Assembly: GCF_000230975.2 (NCBI RefSeq)
Contig: NC_021172.1
Coordinates: 1,860,001 to 1,924,000, forward strand
Length of the DNA: 64,000 nt
Reading direction: 5' to 3'
Source: Hyphomicrobium denitrificans 1NES1
GTDB taxonomy: Bacteria > Pseudomonadota > Alphaproteobacteria > Rhizobiales > Hyphomicrobiaceae
Within the stretch, counting starts at the first letter, position 1; each line of letters starts with the position of its first letter. The notes beneath the pieces are model-generated. The model did no database searches, was not told the origin of the DNA, and worked only from the letters and a program-made list of their open reading frames with translations. Made by a program: the position numbers and the translations under genes. Of the stretch, positions 26,171 through 35,252 are shown in pieces.

Positions 26171-27484
26171 TTAACTCTTGTGCAGAGCGAGGGGGGTGTC
26201 GGCCTTGAGGCGGCCATAGATCGCCAACACCGTCCCGAACAATCCGGCGAGCGCTTGAACGGCCGTTATTGCCTGGTCGCCGAACGTCTGGATGATATCC
26301 GCCGGGAGGGCGATGCCCAAAGCCGGACCGATGGCCGGAATGACGGTCGCGGCTGCCGTGATCAGCGTCCCCCACACCGTCTTCGAACGTACCCACCATT
26401 TGCTGTCGTCATTGTCTGTGCTTTGCGTGTCGGTCGCATTACCCATCTTGCTTTCTCCTTTTGCAATTTGCCTGGGCTCGAGCAGCCCTCGGTTCGTGGC
26501 ATCGGCGGCTGCCCACGTTCGTGCCAGCGCCAACGTGGCATCGACCCGCTTCAGCCAGCCGCGTCCGAAACGCCAGAAATGCGGAAGCGCGCGATAGCGC
26601 GTGCGCCGCATCTCGGCGTAGTCGTCGAGCAGATCCGAAAGACTTTTCGCGCCGATCGCAGCGAGGGTGTCAGGACCGATCTCGCCGTCAGCCGTGACGT
26701 CGACGACGCCTTGCAGCATTCGGATCGCCGCACCGACGCCGTGGTTCACGGCAGCATCGAAATGCATCAGGGCTAGGGGCGCCGTGAAAACCGGACACGA
26801 AGCAGGATCGAAGTAGCATTGCCGGTAGATCGCCGTGACCGTCGCGTCGGGGATGCGCTTCAACTCGGCAATCAGACGCGCGCGCGATACATCGTCGACG
26901 GCCTCGCTTTTAAACGCCGCGTAGGCATCGAGCGTGATTCCGCGATTGGTCGGTCCGCCCGGATCGTAGGGATCGTTCGAATAGCCGCCTTCCATGTCGA
27001 GCACATGCGCGAGCGCCTTCAGGAAGATCGTGTCGTCGCCCGTGTTCTCCGGCTCGATGTTTTCCTTGGGCCAGCGAAGCCCGAGTAACCGCGCTTTGTC
27101 GAACCCGGCAACCGTTACCGCGTCACCCTGATTGCCGCCGAGCAAATAGAGCTTGCCGTTCGTGTCGCTGAGCAGAAAGCCGACGTGTCCGGCGTTCGGG
27201 TCGTCGCCGCGCGACAGCACGACGACAGCGCCGAGCCGGGCCGCATCGAGCGGATCGCCCCAGTCAAGATACGATCTCGCCAGCAGCGAACCCGTCCCGA
27301 CGTATCCGGCGCGGCGCAGCATGGCTCCGAGAAACGCCGCACACCACGGCGTCGCTTCGGTTTCAACGCTCGTGTCGCCGGCTTCGCGGAAATAACGCAG
27401 GATCTCGGGCGCATCGTCTTTGCCCGAAATTTCGCGCACGCCGAATTCGGCCCACGCGGCTGCGAGCCACGGCGGTTGGTCCAT
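26171..27484 (-). CDS. GTA lysis protein: TIGR02594-type peptidase, GH108 muramidase and holin-like tail in one chain
   Basis: A 437-residue protein of three parts. Residues 1-140 form an NlpC/P60-like (TIGR02594-type) domain with TPWCAAF (Cys48) and NAGHVGF (His100). Residues 150-330 form a GH108 muramidase with catalytic Glu165 in MEGGYSNDPYDPGGPTNRGIT and a peptidoglycan-binding end. The last ~75 residues, after a Ser/Asp-rich linker, are hydrophobic (GTLITAAATVIPAIGPALGI, VQALAGLFGTVLAIYG) like a holin. It is the last gene of the minus-strand GTA cluster. In RcGTA, endolysin and holin are separate genes elsewhere, so the fusion is notable. ATG 27484 is chosen as it begins MDQPPWLAAAWAEFG. 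Confidence 0.8.
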   Translation of the reverse strand: MDQPPWLAAAWAEFGVREISGKDDAPEILRYFREAGDTSVETEATPWCAAFLGAMLRRAGYVGTGSLLARSYLDWGDPLDAARLGAVVVLSRGDDPNAGHVGFLLSDTNGKLYLLGGNQGDAVTVAGFDKARLLGLRWPKENIEPENTGDDTIFLKALAHVLDMEGGYSNDPYDPGGPTNRGITLDAYAAFKSEAVDDVSRARLIAELKRIPDATVTAIYRQCYFDPASCPVFTAPLALMHFDAAVNHGVGAAIRMLQGVVDVTADGEIGPDTLAAIGAKSLSDLLDDYAEMRRTRYRALPHFWRFGRGWLKRVDATLALARTWAAADATNRGLLEPRQIAKGESKMGNATDTQSTDNDDSKWWVRSKTVWGTLITAAATVIPAIGPALGIALPADIIQTFGDQAITAVQALAGLFGTVLAIYGRLKADTPLALHKS

Positions 27485-27569
27485 TTCTGCCTCTGAAATT
27501 TTGATCCGCTCTCTTGTGGAGGATGGCGCGAACTCTGAGTGAGCGACGCGGACCGAAAGCTTTAAACTT

Positions 27570-27815
27570 GCCCTACCCCCTAACCCCTCCCCGCAAGGGG
27601 AGAGGAATGGAGAGGTCGCCACCCCCACCCCTAACCCCTCCCCGCAAGGGGGAGGGGAATAAGAGCAGAGCGATTCTGCAACCAGAGCAAACCCTACAAG
27701 GAGTGTTCGTGTGCCCCTCCCCTCGACGCGGCCCGCGAGGGTGGGGAAGGGAGCGTCATGCTGGTCTACTTCTCCCCTCCCCTCGACGGGGACAGTCGTC
27801 GGGGGTGGGGTGAAA
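27570..27815. repeat. C-rich intergenic hairpin repeats between g15 and the lysis gene
   Basis: The 365-base gap between the tail gene and the lysis gene holds two near-identical copies of CCCCTAACCCCTCCCCGCAA followed by the complementary G-run (27571-27606 and 27620-27658), and two of a CTCCCCTCCCCTCGACG type (27715-27760 and 27772-27815). Each can fold as a hairpin. The same families recur at other GTA junctions. No gene is visible here. Confidence 0.75.
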
Positions 27816-27849
27816 GGCTTGGCGTGCCGTCCGAGGCATGGCGCGGATC

Positions 27850-30800
27850 TCAGATGACGGCGGCACGGGGGACGCCGCGCCCGAAAAGCGTGTTGGTCTG
27901 AAAGACCTTCACCGAAACGGCTGATTGAACACTGCCGAAGTCGGCGATCTGATCGGCGCTCGCATAGACGATGCTCGGTGCCGATGCAGAGATCGTGCGC
28001 CTTACCGCTCCACCGTCGAGGATATCGACTTCGTATGTTTCGCTATCTTCACCGAGCGGCACATCCGGCAGTTCCCAGTTGTCGCCGCCAATCCGCGTTC
28101 GCCTGATCCAGGAAATGTTGAGATCGCCCGATGCGCGTACGCCCTTGACGTGCGCCGGCGACAACGGCCTTCGTCCAAGACCTTGATATGCGAAGGGCGT
28201 CGTCGCGTAAGAGTCGTCGCCAATATTCCGATTGCTGGGACCGTAACGCCAGTTGAGCGGCAGCTTGAGTTCGCTTTCCTGAAGCGGCACGCGCGTCACG
28301 GCGCCGTCGAGCAGAACGAATGGCGCACCTGCCGCGAGGGTATCACTCATCGCGCCTTCGGTGCCGAACTGACCACGCAATAGCCCGCTCAATTCGTAGG
28401 TTTGCGCGTCGACAAGCGTCGCATTCAGGAACTGAACGATCTCCCAATCTCCGTTACCGTTGCGAACGGCCGCCAGATTGGCGCCGCCGAGCATCGTCAC
28501 AAGATCGGCAGACGCCAGCGTGCCGTATGTCAGTCGTATGCGGAGACGCGCGCCATTATCGATCAACCCTTCGGGGCCCGAAGCAAGCGGATCGAGCGTT
28601 ACGCCGAGCGTCGCCGGCGCGCCCGCGAGCGCCTTCAACTGATACCCGGTCGTCTGCGGCGACATATAAAGTGCGACGCTACCGGGCCATGGCTTCTGCA
28701 TTGCAGCCACGTAACCGGACTGCGCATCAGCGGACATCGTCCACGAGGGCAAATCCATGAGCGTGACGGCGGGCGTCCCCACTTGCACCAGCGCCGGTTG
28801 CGGCACCGTCCGCGCCGGCACATCAATCCGGTCATAGACATCGGGATCGACGCTGAGCGCCGCGATCTCGCGCACGCCACGCTCCGTGACGTCCGTCAGG
28901 CGCAGCAATCGGTTGCGTCCCGCGATATCAACGGAAACAACGTCTCCCGGTTCGAGCGCCAGTGCCGAGGGCGGCAACTTGAAGGACGCCCGTTCACGCG
29001 CCGCCCACGTCTCATAAAGCCAGCTTTCGACGAGCGAGCCTGCGAGCCCATCGTCGAGAACGATCGGCAGATCGGCTTCGGCAATGCGACCGCTCGCGCC
29101 CGTCAACCTTCGCGCTTCGGCAACGGCCTGCGGATAAACGTCCGCGCTCGAGATGTATCGCACCTTGGCGGACGCAGGCAGGTCGGTTTCCTGCGCGCGT
29201 GTCACCTCATAAAGCGGATCGTCGGCATGTTCTTCGACAAGGCCGTAGGCCGTCAACGTCATCTGCGGCTCGGCGCGCCCGCGATGGCGAAAGACGATTT
29301 TGCCGCCGCTTTCGATGCTGTCGAAGAAATACGCAAGGCTCAACGGCTGCAAGGCGTCGCGCGCCGACATCGTATCGTCGAGCACGTAGCCGGGCACGGT
29401 TCCGGTCAGTCCCGACGCATCGAACTCCGCGAAGTCATGATCGGTCAGAATCTGGCCGACAAGCTCGCCGAGCGAAGCGCTGCCGAGTCGACCGTTGAGC
29501 CAGTGGCCAAGCGCCCAGTTGCCGCCGTCTCCCCAATATGTCGTCGCATATGGAAATGCCGGATAGGGTCGCGCATCCCAGCAATAGACATGCATGCGGC
29601 CGAGATCGACCATGCGTGCACCGGTGATCTCCGAAACCGGATTGAGGCCCACGACGTAACCACTCTTCGTCCAATCAAATGCATCGCGCAGGACCTGCAG
29701 GAAACGCGCCTGCATGAAATCGTCTCGAATGCCGCGCGAGTAGTAGGGCAGCATCGATTCAGAACTTTTCGGATCGACAAAGACATTCGGCTGGTTGGCG
29801 CCTTTGTCGACGGCGGGGCAGCCGACCTCCATGAACCAGAACGGCTTCGACTGCGGTACCCATGCGGTCGCGGTTGCACTTTCGATGCCGCCGGGCCGAT
29901 TGAAGTGCTCGTTGCTCCACCAGGAGAGAATGTCCTTGTAGCGAAACACCCACGGCTTGCCTCCTCCGTCGGTGATCGGGGTGCGAACCTGTGCGTCGCG
30001 ATCGGCGCCGGACGCATAAAACCAATCGTAGCCCTCGCCGCCCTGGACGTTCGACCGCAAGTACGCCGCATCATAGATCGACATCGCGCCCGCGATGGCA
30101 TCAAGGTGATCGCGTCCATCGCGCCAGTCGGCGAGCGGCCAGTAGATGTCGACGCCGATCGCATCGATATTTTCCGATGCCCAGAGCGGATCGAGATGAA
30201 AATAAACGTCGCCCGATCCGTCAGCCGGCTGATGACCGAAGTATTCCGACCAATCGGCAGCATAGAGAACCTTGGTCGATGCGCCGAGGATGGCTTTGAC
30301 GTCCGCAGCCAGCGCGATCAAGGCGCTGACGAACGGATAAGTGTCGGCACTGGAGCGGACTTGCGTCAGGCCGCGCAATTCCGTGCCGATGACGAAGGTA
30401 TCGACGCCGCCCGCAGCTTTCGCGAGATGCGCATGGTGCAAGACCATGCGCCGGTAGGACCACTCGTCGGGCCCGGAATATTGCACGGTACTTCCCGACA
30501 ACGAGAAGTCCGTCCGCAACGCCGTTCCAACGAAAGACGCGATCTGGCTCGCAGCCGTCGTGGTCTTGTCCGGCGTGCCTGTCTTGCCGGGCGCAGGATG
30601 GCAGGTGATGCGGCCGCGCCAGGGATAGACGGGCTGGCTGCTGCCGCCATAGGGATTGGGCAGACCGTTGCCTTCCGCGACATCCATCAGGATGAACGGC
30701 GTCAGCGTCACGTTGAGCCCGCGCGATTTGAGATCGCCGATAGCGGCGATCACGGTCTGATCGGACGGTGTACCGCCGTAGGCCGCATTGCCGTCGCGCG

Positions 30801-31797
30801 TGCTGATGAGATGTGCGCTGGTTCTATCGCGTCCGGCGACGGACCAATCGAGTGGTGCCGTCGTTTTGTGACGCGTTTCGACGCCCGGCTCGATTCTGCA
30901 ATTTCCGGCGCGCAAGTCCGTCCCGAACCAGCTGACGATCAACGACACCGACTTGGCATTCGGAAGCGATGCCTCGAGCTGGTCGACGGCCACCTGCCAA
31001 TCGGTCGGGCCAATCAGCTGATGGACGTTTTCGGATTGCGAGACGCCATCATCAAACGTCTGATGAACCGGCTCCGTCGCGTAGACGAATTCGCCCGATC
31101 CCGGGATCATCACGACGCCGCGGATATCCTGCTCTACGCTCGAAACACCGCGGAAGACTTCAAACGAGAGCTGCGGCACGCGATTGCCGAACTGAGCAAG
31201 CGGCAGGCGTTCAAAGACGATATACGCGACACCGCGATAGGCTGGTGCATTCCCCACCCCGTCGCGCGCGGCGATGAGGCTATCGGGCTCTTGCGTTTCG
31301 CTGCCGGGATAGAGCCGGAATGACGTGCGCGAGAGATCAAGCTCCTGCTCGTCGGCCCAGATGCGGCCGATACGCGTCACGACGCCCTCGCCGAGCGCCA
31401 CCGCGAAGTTCGCATAATAGCGATACTGCGTCAGCGTCGTGCCGCCGCCCGAACCGCCTTTGCCGCTTCCTGCGGACTCCGTCGTCGTGACGATCTCTTC
31501 TTCGAGGTCGGTCGCCCAGATGATCTGGCCTCCGACGCGCGCCCGGCCATAGATGCGCGGCAGCGGCGAACCCTCGGTCGAGGCGGTAACGCGAAGATCG
31601 CTGAGCCGCGGGCCCTCGACGGCGCGGCCTTGGCCTGAGGCGCCGAACAGCGCCGCATCGACATAGGCGCCCGCCAGCGCGCCGACTTGCGATCCGATCG
31701 TGGCACCGGACAGCGCCACGCCGAGAAAGCCGACACCTGCGGGGAGCATGCTGCTGCCGACCGCAGCTCCGACTGCCGCTAGTGCAAGCGTCGCCAT
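27850..31797 (-). CDS. GTA tail-tip host-contact protein (RcGTA gp15 type)
   Basis: A 1,315-residue tail protein. An N-terminal glycine-rich hydrophobic segment (LALAAVGAAVGSSMLPAGVGFLGVALSG) is followed by the RcGTA gp15 start (LSDLRVTASTEGSPLPRIYGRARVGGQIIWATDLEEE). The middle holds the GTA TIM-barrel glycoside-hydrolase-like region (VLYAADWSEYFGHQPADGSG, IDAIGVDIYWPLADW, PFWFMEVGCPAVDKG), then a phage-tail-3 type domain (PLSLAYFFDSIESGGKIVFRHRG) and a C-terminal receptor-side part. The family sits at the tail tip and cuts or binds the recipient's cell wall polymer. ATG 31797 is chosen because upstream codons come from an intergenic repeat. Confidence 0.92.
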   Translation of the reverse strand: MATLALAAVGAAVGSSMLPAGVGFLGVALSGATIGSQVGALAGAYVDAALFGASGQGRAVEGPRLSDLRVTASTEGSPLPRIYGRARVGGQIIWATDLEEEIVTTTESAGSGKGGSGGGTTLTQYRYYANFAVALGEGVVTRIGRIWADEQELDLSRTSFRLYPGSETQEPDSLIAARDGVGNAPAYRGVAYIVFERLPLAQFGNRVPQLSFEVFRGVSSVEQDIRGVVMIPGSGEFVYATEPVHQTFDDGVSQSENVHQLIGPTDWQVAVDQLEASLPNAKSVSLIVSWFGTDLRAGNCRIEPGVETRHKTTAPLDWSVAGRDRTSAHLISTRDGNAAYGGTPSDQTVIAAIGDLKSRGLNVTLTPFILMDVAEGNGLPNPYGGSSQPVYPWRGRITCHPAPGKTGTPDKTTTAASQIASFVGTALRTDFSLSGSTVQYSGPDEWSYRRMVLHHAHLAKAAGGVDTFVIGTELRGLTQVRSSADTYPFVSALIALAADVKAILGASTKVLYAADWSEYFGHQPADGSGDVYFHLDPLWASENIDAIGVDIYWPLADWRDGRDHLDAIAGAMSIYDAAYLRSNVQGGEGYDWFYASGADRDAQVRTPITDGGGKPWVFRYKDILSWWSNEHFNRPGGIESATATAWVPQSKPFWFMEVGCPAVDKGANQPNVFVDPKSSESMLPYYSRGIRDDFMQARFLQVLRDAFDWTKSGYVVGLNPVSEITGARMVDLGRMHVYCWDARPYPAFPYATTYWGDGGNWALGHWLNGRLGSASLGELVGQILTDHDFAEFDASGLTGTVPGYVLDDTMSARDALQPLSLAYFFDSIESGGKIVFRHRGRAEPQMTLTAYGLVEEHADDPLYEVTRAQETDLPASAKVRYISSADVYPQAVAEARRLTGASGRIAEADLPIVLDDGLAGSLVESWLYETWAARERASFKLPPSALALEPGDVVSVDIAGRNRLLRLTDVTERGVREIAALSVDPDVYDRIDVPARTVPQPALVQVGTPAVTLMDLPSWTMSADAQSGYVAAMQKPWPGSVALYMSPQTTGYQLKALAGAPATLGVTLDPLASGPEGLIDNGARLRIRLTYGTLASADLVTMLGGANLAAVRNGNGDWEIVQFLNATLVDAQTYELSGLLRGQFGTEGAMSDTLAAGAPFVLLDGAVTRVPLQESELKLPLNWRYGPSNRNIGDDSYATTPFAYQGLGRRPLSPAHVKGVRASGDLNISWIRRTRIGGDNWELPDVPLGEDSETYEVDILDGGAVRRTISASAPSIVYASADQIADFGSVQSAVSVKVFQTNTLFGRGVPRAAVI

Positions 31798-31857
31798 GCG
31801 TAAGTCTTTCCAAATTTTATCGCTGATTGTCAGCGGCCCGAAGGCCGAGACTCGCAT

Positions 31858-32036
31858 TCTTCTCCCCTCCCCTCCCCTCGACGGGGAGGGGTCGGGGGTG
31901 GAGTGAAGAGCCGGACGCGATGCCGAGAGCATCCTTTCGCCGAATTCATTCACCAACCGGGCACGCTGCCTATTCCGCAAGATCACTCCCGGATACTTAC
32001 CCCACTCCTAGCCCCTCCCCGCAGGGGAGAGGGGAA
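31858..32036. repeat. C-rich hairpin repeats between g14 and g15
   Basis: Two elements: CTCCCCTCCCCTCCCCTCGA with complement at 31860-31906, and CTAGCCCCTCCCCGCAGGGG at 32006-32033. The second runs into the end of g14, whose last residues (VPLSPAGRG) are read from it. Between them lies about 90 bases with no gene. Confidence 0.7.
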
Positions 32037-32469
32037 CAGGCGGAAATCGGAATGCGCCTGCGACGCGGCGGCGCCACCAGTTCGAGAAAGACACTTCACA
32101 AACCGGCGCACCTTCCATCGCGTGGATCATTGTCGAAGGGCTCGCGACGATTGCCGCGTGCTTCGCAACAACACCCGGACGCAACCGGAATATGACGGCG
32201 TCGCCCGGTTTGATATCCGACACGGAAATTCTTTTCAGATGTCGCTCCGCAGCGTCGAGCATGGTTTCCTGTCCCCCTGCTTCCGCCCAATCGCGGCTGT
32301 AAGCGGGAGGCATCTCGGCATCCGATCCGTAGACGTCGCGCCAGACGCCCCGCACGAGGCCGAGACAATCGGTGCCAATGCCACGGCGGCTCGCCTGGTG
32401 GTGATACGGCGTGCCAATCCATGCGCGCGCCGCTTCGACGATCATTGTGCGTGTCGGCCGTGTTTGCAT
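32008..32469 (-). CDS. GTA cell-wall peptidase, NlpC/P60 family (gp14 type)
   Basis: A 153-residue protein of the phage/GTA NlpC/P60 group (TIGR02219 type). The catalytic Cys is in RGIGTDCLGLVRGVWRDVYG and the His in GVVAKHAAIVASP. It cuts peptidoglycan cross-links during DNA delivery. It lies between g13 and g15, the RcGTA order. The last nine residues (VPLSPAGRG) are encoded by an intergenic hairpin repeat that has replaced or extended the native end. Confidence 0.9.
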   Translation of the reverse strand: MQTRPTRTMIVEAARAWIGTPYHHQASRRGIGTDCLGLVRGVWRDVYGSDAEMPPAYSRDWAEAGGQETMLDAAERHLKRISVSDIKPGDAVIFRLRPGVVAKHAAIVASPSTMIHAMEGAPVCEVSFSNWWRRRVAGAFRFPPVPLSPAGRG

Positions 32470-32472
32470 GGA

Positions 32473-33333
32473 TCAGCTCCGGTGCCCCACCTGCGTCAGG
32501 AATTTGTTGCCCGGCATCGACGGAAAGCCGCGAAAATTGATCACGTTAGAAAAGCGCGCCTTGCACGTCTCGATGCGCTTGTCGCACCCGGCGGTCACGA
32601 CGAAGGTATCGCCCACGGCGAGCGGCCCTTCGGCATCGACCCAAAGCTCGATCACGTCGGTGGCCGCAAGCTTCATGTGCGATTTGATTTCGATCTTCAG
32701 CCCTTCGGATGCACCCGAAGTAAATTCAAAGAGCCCGCGCGAAAAAAAGCCATTCTCAAAGCCGCCGAGACCCGAGACCGTAAAGCGCCGGGCCGAGGAG
32801 GCCATAATGATCGTTCCAGTTCCGCGAAACGTTGGCGACGAGAGATCCACCTTGCAACGCGCGTCACCGAGGTCGGCGTCACAGGTCAATTGCAGAAGCC
32901 GGCCCTTCGGTTGCTGGAGATAATGCGCAAGGCCGCGAAGCTCTGCGGTAAAGCCCGTTCCGCTGCGGCGGACTTCGCCGATGCTGCCCGAACGCATCAG
33001 CACGCGCTGGCCCGTGTCGCTCCAGTTGACGCGATAGATTTCGATGCGTGCATCATCGTAGCGTCCGGCCGCGAGATCGCCGTCAGTCAAACTCGCGGAG
33101 GAGAGCGCGCCCGTCACTTCAAGATTGTCGACGGCGAGGCCGAGGCTATTTTTGATGTCGCTCGCGGTAAAGCCGCTGGCTGCCTCGTATGTCGTCCCGT
33201 CGAAGGCCAACGTCTTGTCGTGGTCCGTAAATCCCATCACGACGCTGTCCCGGCGCGCGACGCGCCAGCACCAGCAAAGAGTCGTCGCACCCGACGCGAG
33301 ATGCGCGCCAAGGTCCGGTGAGAGCGCTTTCAT
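32473..33333 (-). CDS. GTA tail hub protein, DUF2163 (gp13 type)
   Basis: A 286-residue protein with the DUF2163 / phage BR0599 features (TTLCWCWRVARRDSVVMGFTDHDKTLAFDGTTYEAASGF at the start, CDADLGDARCKVDL with paired cysteines in the middle, and a C-terminal CDKRIETCKARFSNVINFRGFPSMPGNKFL). The cysteine-rich region is the iron-sulfur-like hub motif reported for RcGTA gp13. It overlaps g12 by 4 bases (ATGA) and is followed directly by g14. Confidence 0.92.
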   Translation of the reverse strand: MKALSPDLGAHLASGATTLCWCWRVARRDSVVMGFTDHDKTLAFDGTTYEAASGFTASDIKNSLGLAVDNLEVTGALSSASLTDGDLAAGRYDDARIEIYRVNWSDTGQRVLMRSGSIGEVRRSGTGFTAELRGLAHYLQQPKGRLLQLTCDADLGDARCKVDLSSPTFRGTGTIIMASSARRFTVSGLGGFENGFFSRGLFEFTSGASEGLKIEIKSHMKLAATDVIELWVDAEGPLAVGDTFVVTAGCDKRIETCKARFSNVINFRGFPSMPGNKFLTQVGHRS

Positions 33334-33968
33334 AGGCGCACCTCGACGATCGGAATGTTCGGAATGGCGCCCGACGTGAAGCCCGACAGGTTGATTTCGA
33401 GCCTGTCGGTATCGAAGCGCACCGGAACGTCGAATTCAAATCCGGCCGTCACGCTTTGACCGACAGCAGGAATGTGGCCCGCGAGAAACGTCACGACACC
33501 CGTCGATGTATCGACGGCGAAATCCGCTTCGACATTGCACTCAACGCCGGCCACGGCAACCCGCACCGTATCTGCCACCGGCTTCTTGATGTCGCGTGCC
33601 CAAGGCGCGAATGCACTGCCGTAAATTTTATGGAGCTGGAATGTGGCCGTCATGCCGTCACCGCTTCCAATGACCTGATCGAGCGGTGTCGGCAACACAT
33701 TCGGTGCACACGATTTCCAATCCATCGGATCGCGCCAGCGGAAAGCGTGCAGCCGGCCGCGCCGCTCTTCGAAGAACGCAATGATCCGGTGCAGGTCGTC
33801 GAGCGACTTGACGCCGTAGCCGGCGTTGTAGCTGCGGCGGCTGTCGGCCCAACGGCTGTTGCGTTCTTCGTATCCCGAGCCGAGCGCGACGACATCGGTG
33901 CGCCGCTCGGGGCCGCCTTGAGCGTTGCGCGAGATCGCCGTCGGAAATCTGACGTCGTGAAATGACAT
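33330..33968 (-). CDS. GTA distal tail protein, DUF2460 (gp12 type)
   Basis: A 212-residue protein matching the DUF2460 / TIGR02217 family (SFHDVRFPTAISRNAQGGPERRTDVVALGSGYEERN and FFEERRGRLHAFRWRDPMDWKSC). It forms the distal tail ring in RcGTA. Position between the tape measure and the hub gene is canonical, and its stop overlaps the next start. Confidence 0.93.
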   Translation of the reverse strand: MSFHDVRFPTAISRNAQGGPERRTDVVALGSGYEERNSRWADSRRSYNAGYGVKSLDDLHRIIAFFEERRGRLHAFRWRDPMDWKSCAPNVLPTPLDQVIGSGDGMTATFQLHKIYGSAFAPWARDIKKPVADTVRVAVAGVECNVEADFAVDTSTGVVTFLAGHIPAVGQSVTAGFEFDVPVRFDTDRLEINLSGFTSGAIPNIPIVEVRL

Positions 33969-33982
33969 GAGATGACTTCGCT

Positions 33983-34576
33983 TTAAAGGTTACGCTGGCC
34001 CGCGGCGGCGGCGCGGGCAATCATCGCGGCAATCTGCGTCTGCGAGCGTTTGAAGCTCGCAGCGTCGGGTGTCGAGATGTTGATCGTGATGTGCTGGCCG
34101 CAGCCACCTGCCGCCGCGACGCCAAGCCGTCCATCGGAACCACGCGTCAGCGGCATTATCGCTTCCGGGCCTTTTTCTCCTGCAAGACCCGAGGCGCCGC
34201 CCGCGAGCGGAAACGAGATCGGACTCGCGATGACGCCGCCGCTGGCGAACGGTACGGGCGCGCCATTCTGAATGACGCCGCCTTTTGCGAACGGCATCGC
34301 GCCGCTGATCAACCCCTGAAACACCGAAGCCAGGCCGCTCGTCAGCGGCTGCAGCGTCGCCTTCAACGCGAGCTTGGAAATGTTGAGGGCGAGCGACTTG
34401 AAGACATCGCCGACGCTCTTGCCTTTGATCGCAAGATCGTCGAAGGCGGACACAAGCCGGTTTGAAAACTGCTGCCCGAGGCGGCTCGTCGTCGCGAGGC
34501 TCGCTTCGAGATCGCTCGTATCGGCGGTGATCTTGACATTCCACGTCTCAAGCTGCTGCTCGTCGGTCAAAGGCAT
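33983..34576 (-). CDS. GTA tape-measure protein (gp11 type)
   Basis: A 197-residue protein. The N-terminus is helical (LEASLATTSRLGQQFSNRLVSAFDDLAIKGKSVGDVFKSLALN), followed by GGVIQNGAPVPFASGGVI and AGEKGPEAIMPLTRG, typical of the C-terminal part of phage tape measures. The short length agrees with the short tail of RcGTA-like particles. It lies between the tail chaperone gene and g12. Confidence 0.9.
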   Translation of the reverse strand: MPLTDEQQLETWNVKITADTSDLEASLATTSRLGQQFSNRLVSAFDDLAIKGKSVGDVFKSLALNISKLALKATLQPLTSGLASVFQGLISGAMPFAKGGVIQNGAPVPFASGGVIASPISFPLAGGASGLAGEKGPEAIMPLTRGSDGRLGVAAAGGCGQHITINISTPDAASFKRSQTQIAAMIARAAAAGQRNL

Positions 34577-34580
34577 CGTC

Positions 34581-34754
34581 CTATGTCTCGCAATCGGGGT
34601 ATTGCCGCATCAGCGCGTCGAGTTCGGCTCGCGTCGGCGCCGATCCTTCGCCTGCCGTTCCGAATTTGCCGCGCAGAATGGCCTGCAGTTCGCGCGGTGT
34701 CAGCGACCAGAAGACGGCGGGGGCAAGCCCAAGCACGCCAAGCCCCATTTCCAT
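34581..34754 (-). CDS. GTA tail assembly chaperone (gp10.1 type, DUF2376-like)
   Basis: A 57-residue protein, MEMGLGVLGLAPAVFWSLTP at its N-terminus then RELQAILRGKFG and ALMRQYPDCET. This matches the small rcc01693-like proteins that overlap g10 in RcGTA-type clusters. Its ATG overlaps the g10 stop (TAATG), suggesting coupled translation; in phages such pairs are tail chaperones that guide the tape measure. Confidence 0.85.
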   Translation of the reverse strand: MEMGLGVLGLAPAVFWSLTPRELQAILRGKFGTAGEGSAPTRAELDALMRQYPDCET

Positions 34755-35134
34755 TACGAGGTTCCAGCGAAAGGGTCGCGCGCTTCGGCGTTCGCCTCCT
34801 CGCCTCTGTCTTGATCGGCGACGGGCCCTCCGCCGAACGTCGCCGTCAATAGCCGCGCGACGATGTCGACATAACCTGCAGCACCGCCATTGCTCTGCAT
34901 CGACGTGATATCGGCGTCGCTGACAGCGTGCCCGGCTCCGCGTAGCCCGGCCGCAATGACGCGCATGCAATCGCGCGCCGAGAGCCTGCCTTTTTCAAAG
35001 CGTGCAGCCAGCGCCAGCATGTCGGAATCGCCGAAGGCATCTTCGAGCTCGGCAAGCGCGCCGAGCGTCAACACGAGCTTGAAGGTTGTTCCGTCGAGTT
35101 GCGCCTCGATCTCGCCACGGTGTCTGTTGGCCAT
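34754..35134 (-). CDS. GTA gp10-family protein
   Basis: A 126-residue protein beginning MANRHRGEIEAQLDGTTFKL, with LTLGALAELEDAFG, the signature of the GTA_gp10 family, and ending in an acidic tail. ATG 35134 lies 46 bases from the left end of the inserted IS1595-type element; the frame continues into the element only by chance. It is probably a tail chaperone acting with gp10.1. The element separates it from g9, so its transcription may now depend on read-through or on a promoter within the element. Confidence 0.9.
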   Translation of the reverse strand: MANRHRGEIEAQLDGTTFKLVLTLGALAELEDAFGDSDMLALAARFEKGRLSARDCMRVIAAGLRGAGHAVSDADITSMQSNGGAAGYVDIVARLLTATFGGGPVADQDRGEEANAEARDPFAGTS

Positions 35135-35171
35135 TTGGTGTCCATCAAATATCCAGGAATTCCCCTCCCCC

Positions 35172-35179
35172 CTTGCGGA
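35172..35179. repeat. Left target-site duplication of the IS1595-type element
   Basis: CTTGCGGA directly precedes the left inverted repeat and recurs at 38159-38166 directly after the right one. Eight bases is the usual duplication length for IS1595-family transposons. The repeated bases belong to a C-rich intergenic hairpin of the GTA cluster. Confidence 0.85.
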
Positions 35180-35252
35180 GGGAATTATAACCTTGACTGA
35201 ACAGAGCAAATTGTTATACTCAACCCAAAGTAATGATTGGGGGAGTGTTTTG

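Noticed and set aside
27570-27815. CRISPR-like array of C-rich repeats
   Set aside because: Only two copies of each type, repeats are hairpins with no regular spacers, and no cas genes are present.
28402-31323. 973-residue open frame antisense to the GTA tail gene
   Set aside because: High-GC shadow frame: arginine-rich, no domain, lies entirely within the well-supported g15 gene.
35171-35180. Ten-base target duplication CCTTGCGGAG
   Set aside because: Shifting the boundary breaks the alignment of the inverted repeats; the 8-base CTTGCGGA with GGG ends is the only consistent solution.
34890-35252. N-terminal extension of the AIPR frame by 121 codons
   Set aside because: It crosses the transposon's left inverted repeat and antisense of g10; ATG 35253 has a good ribosome site.
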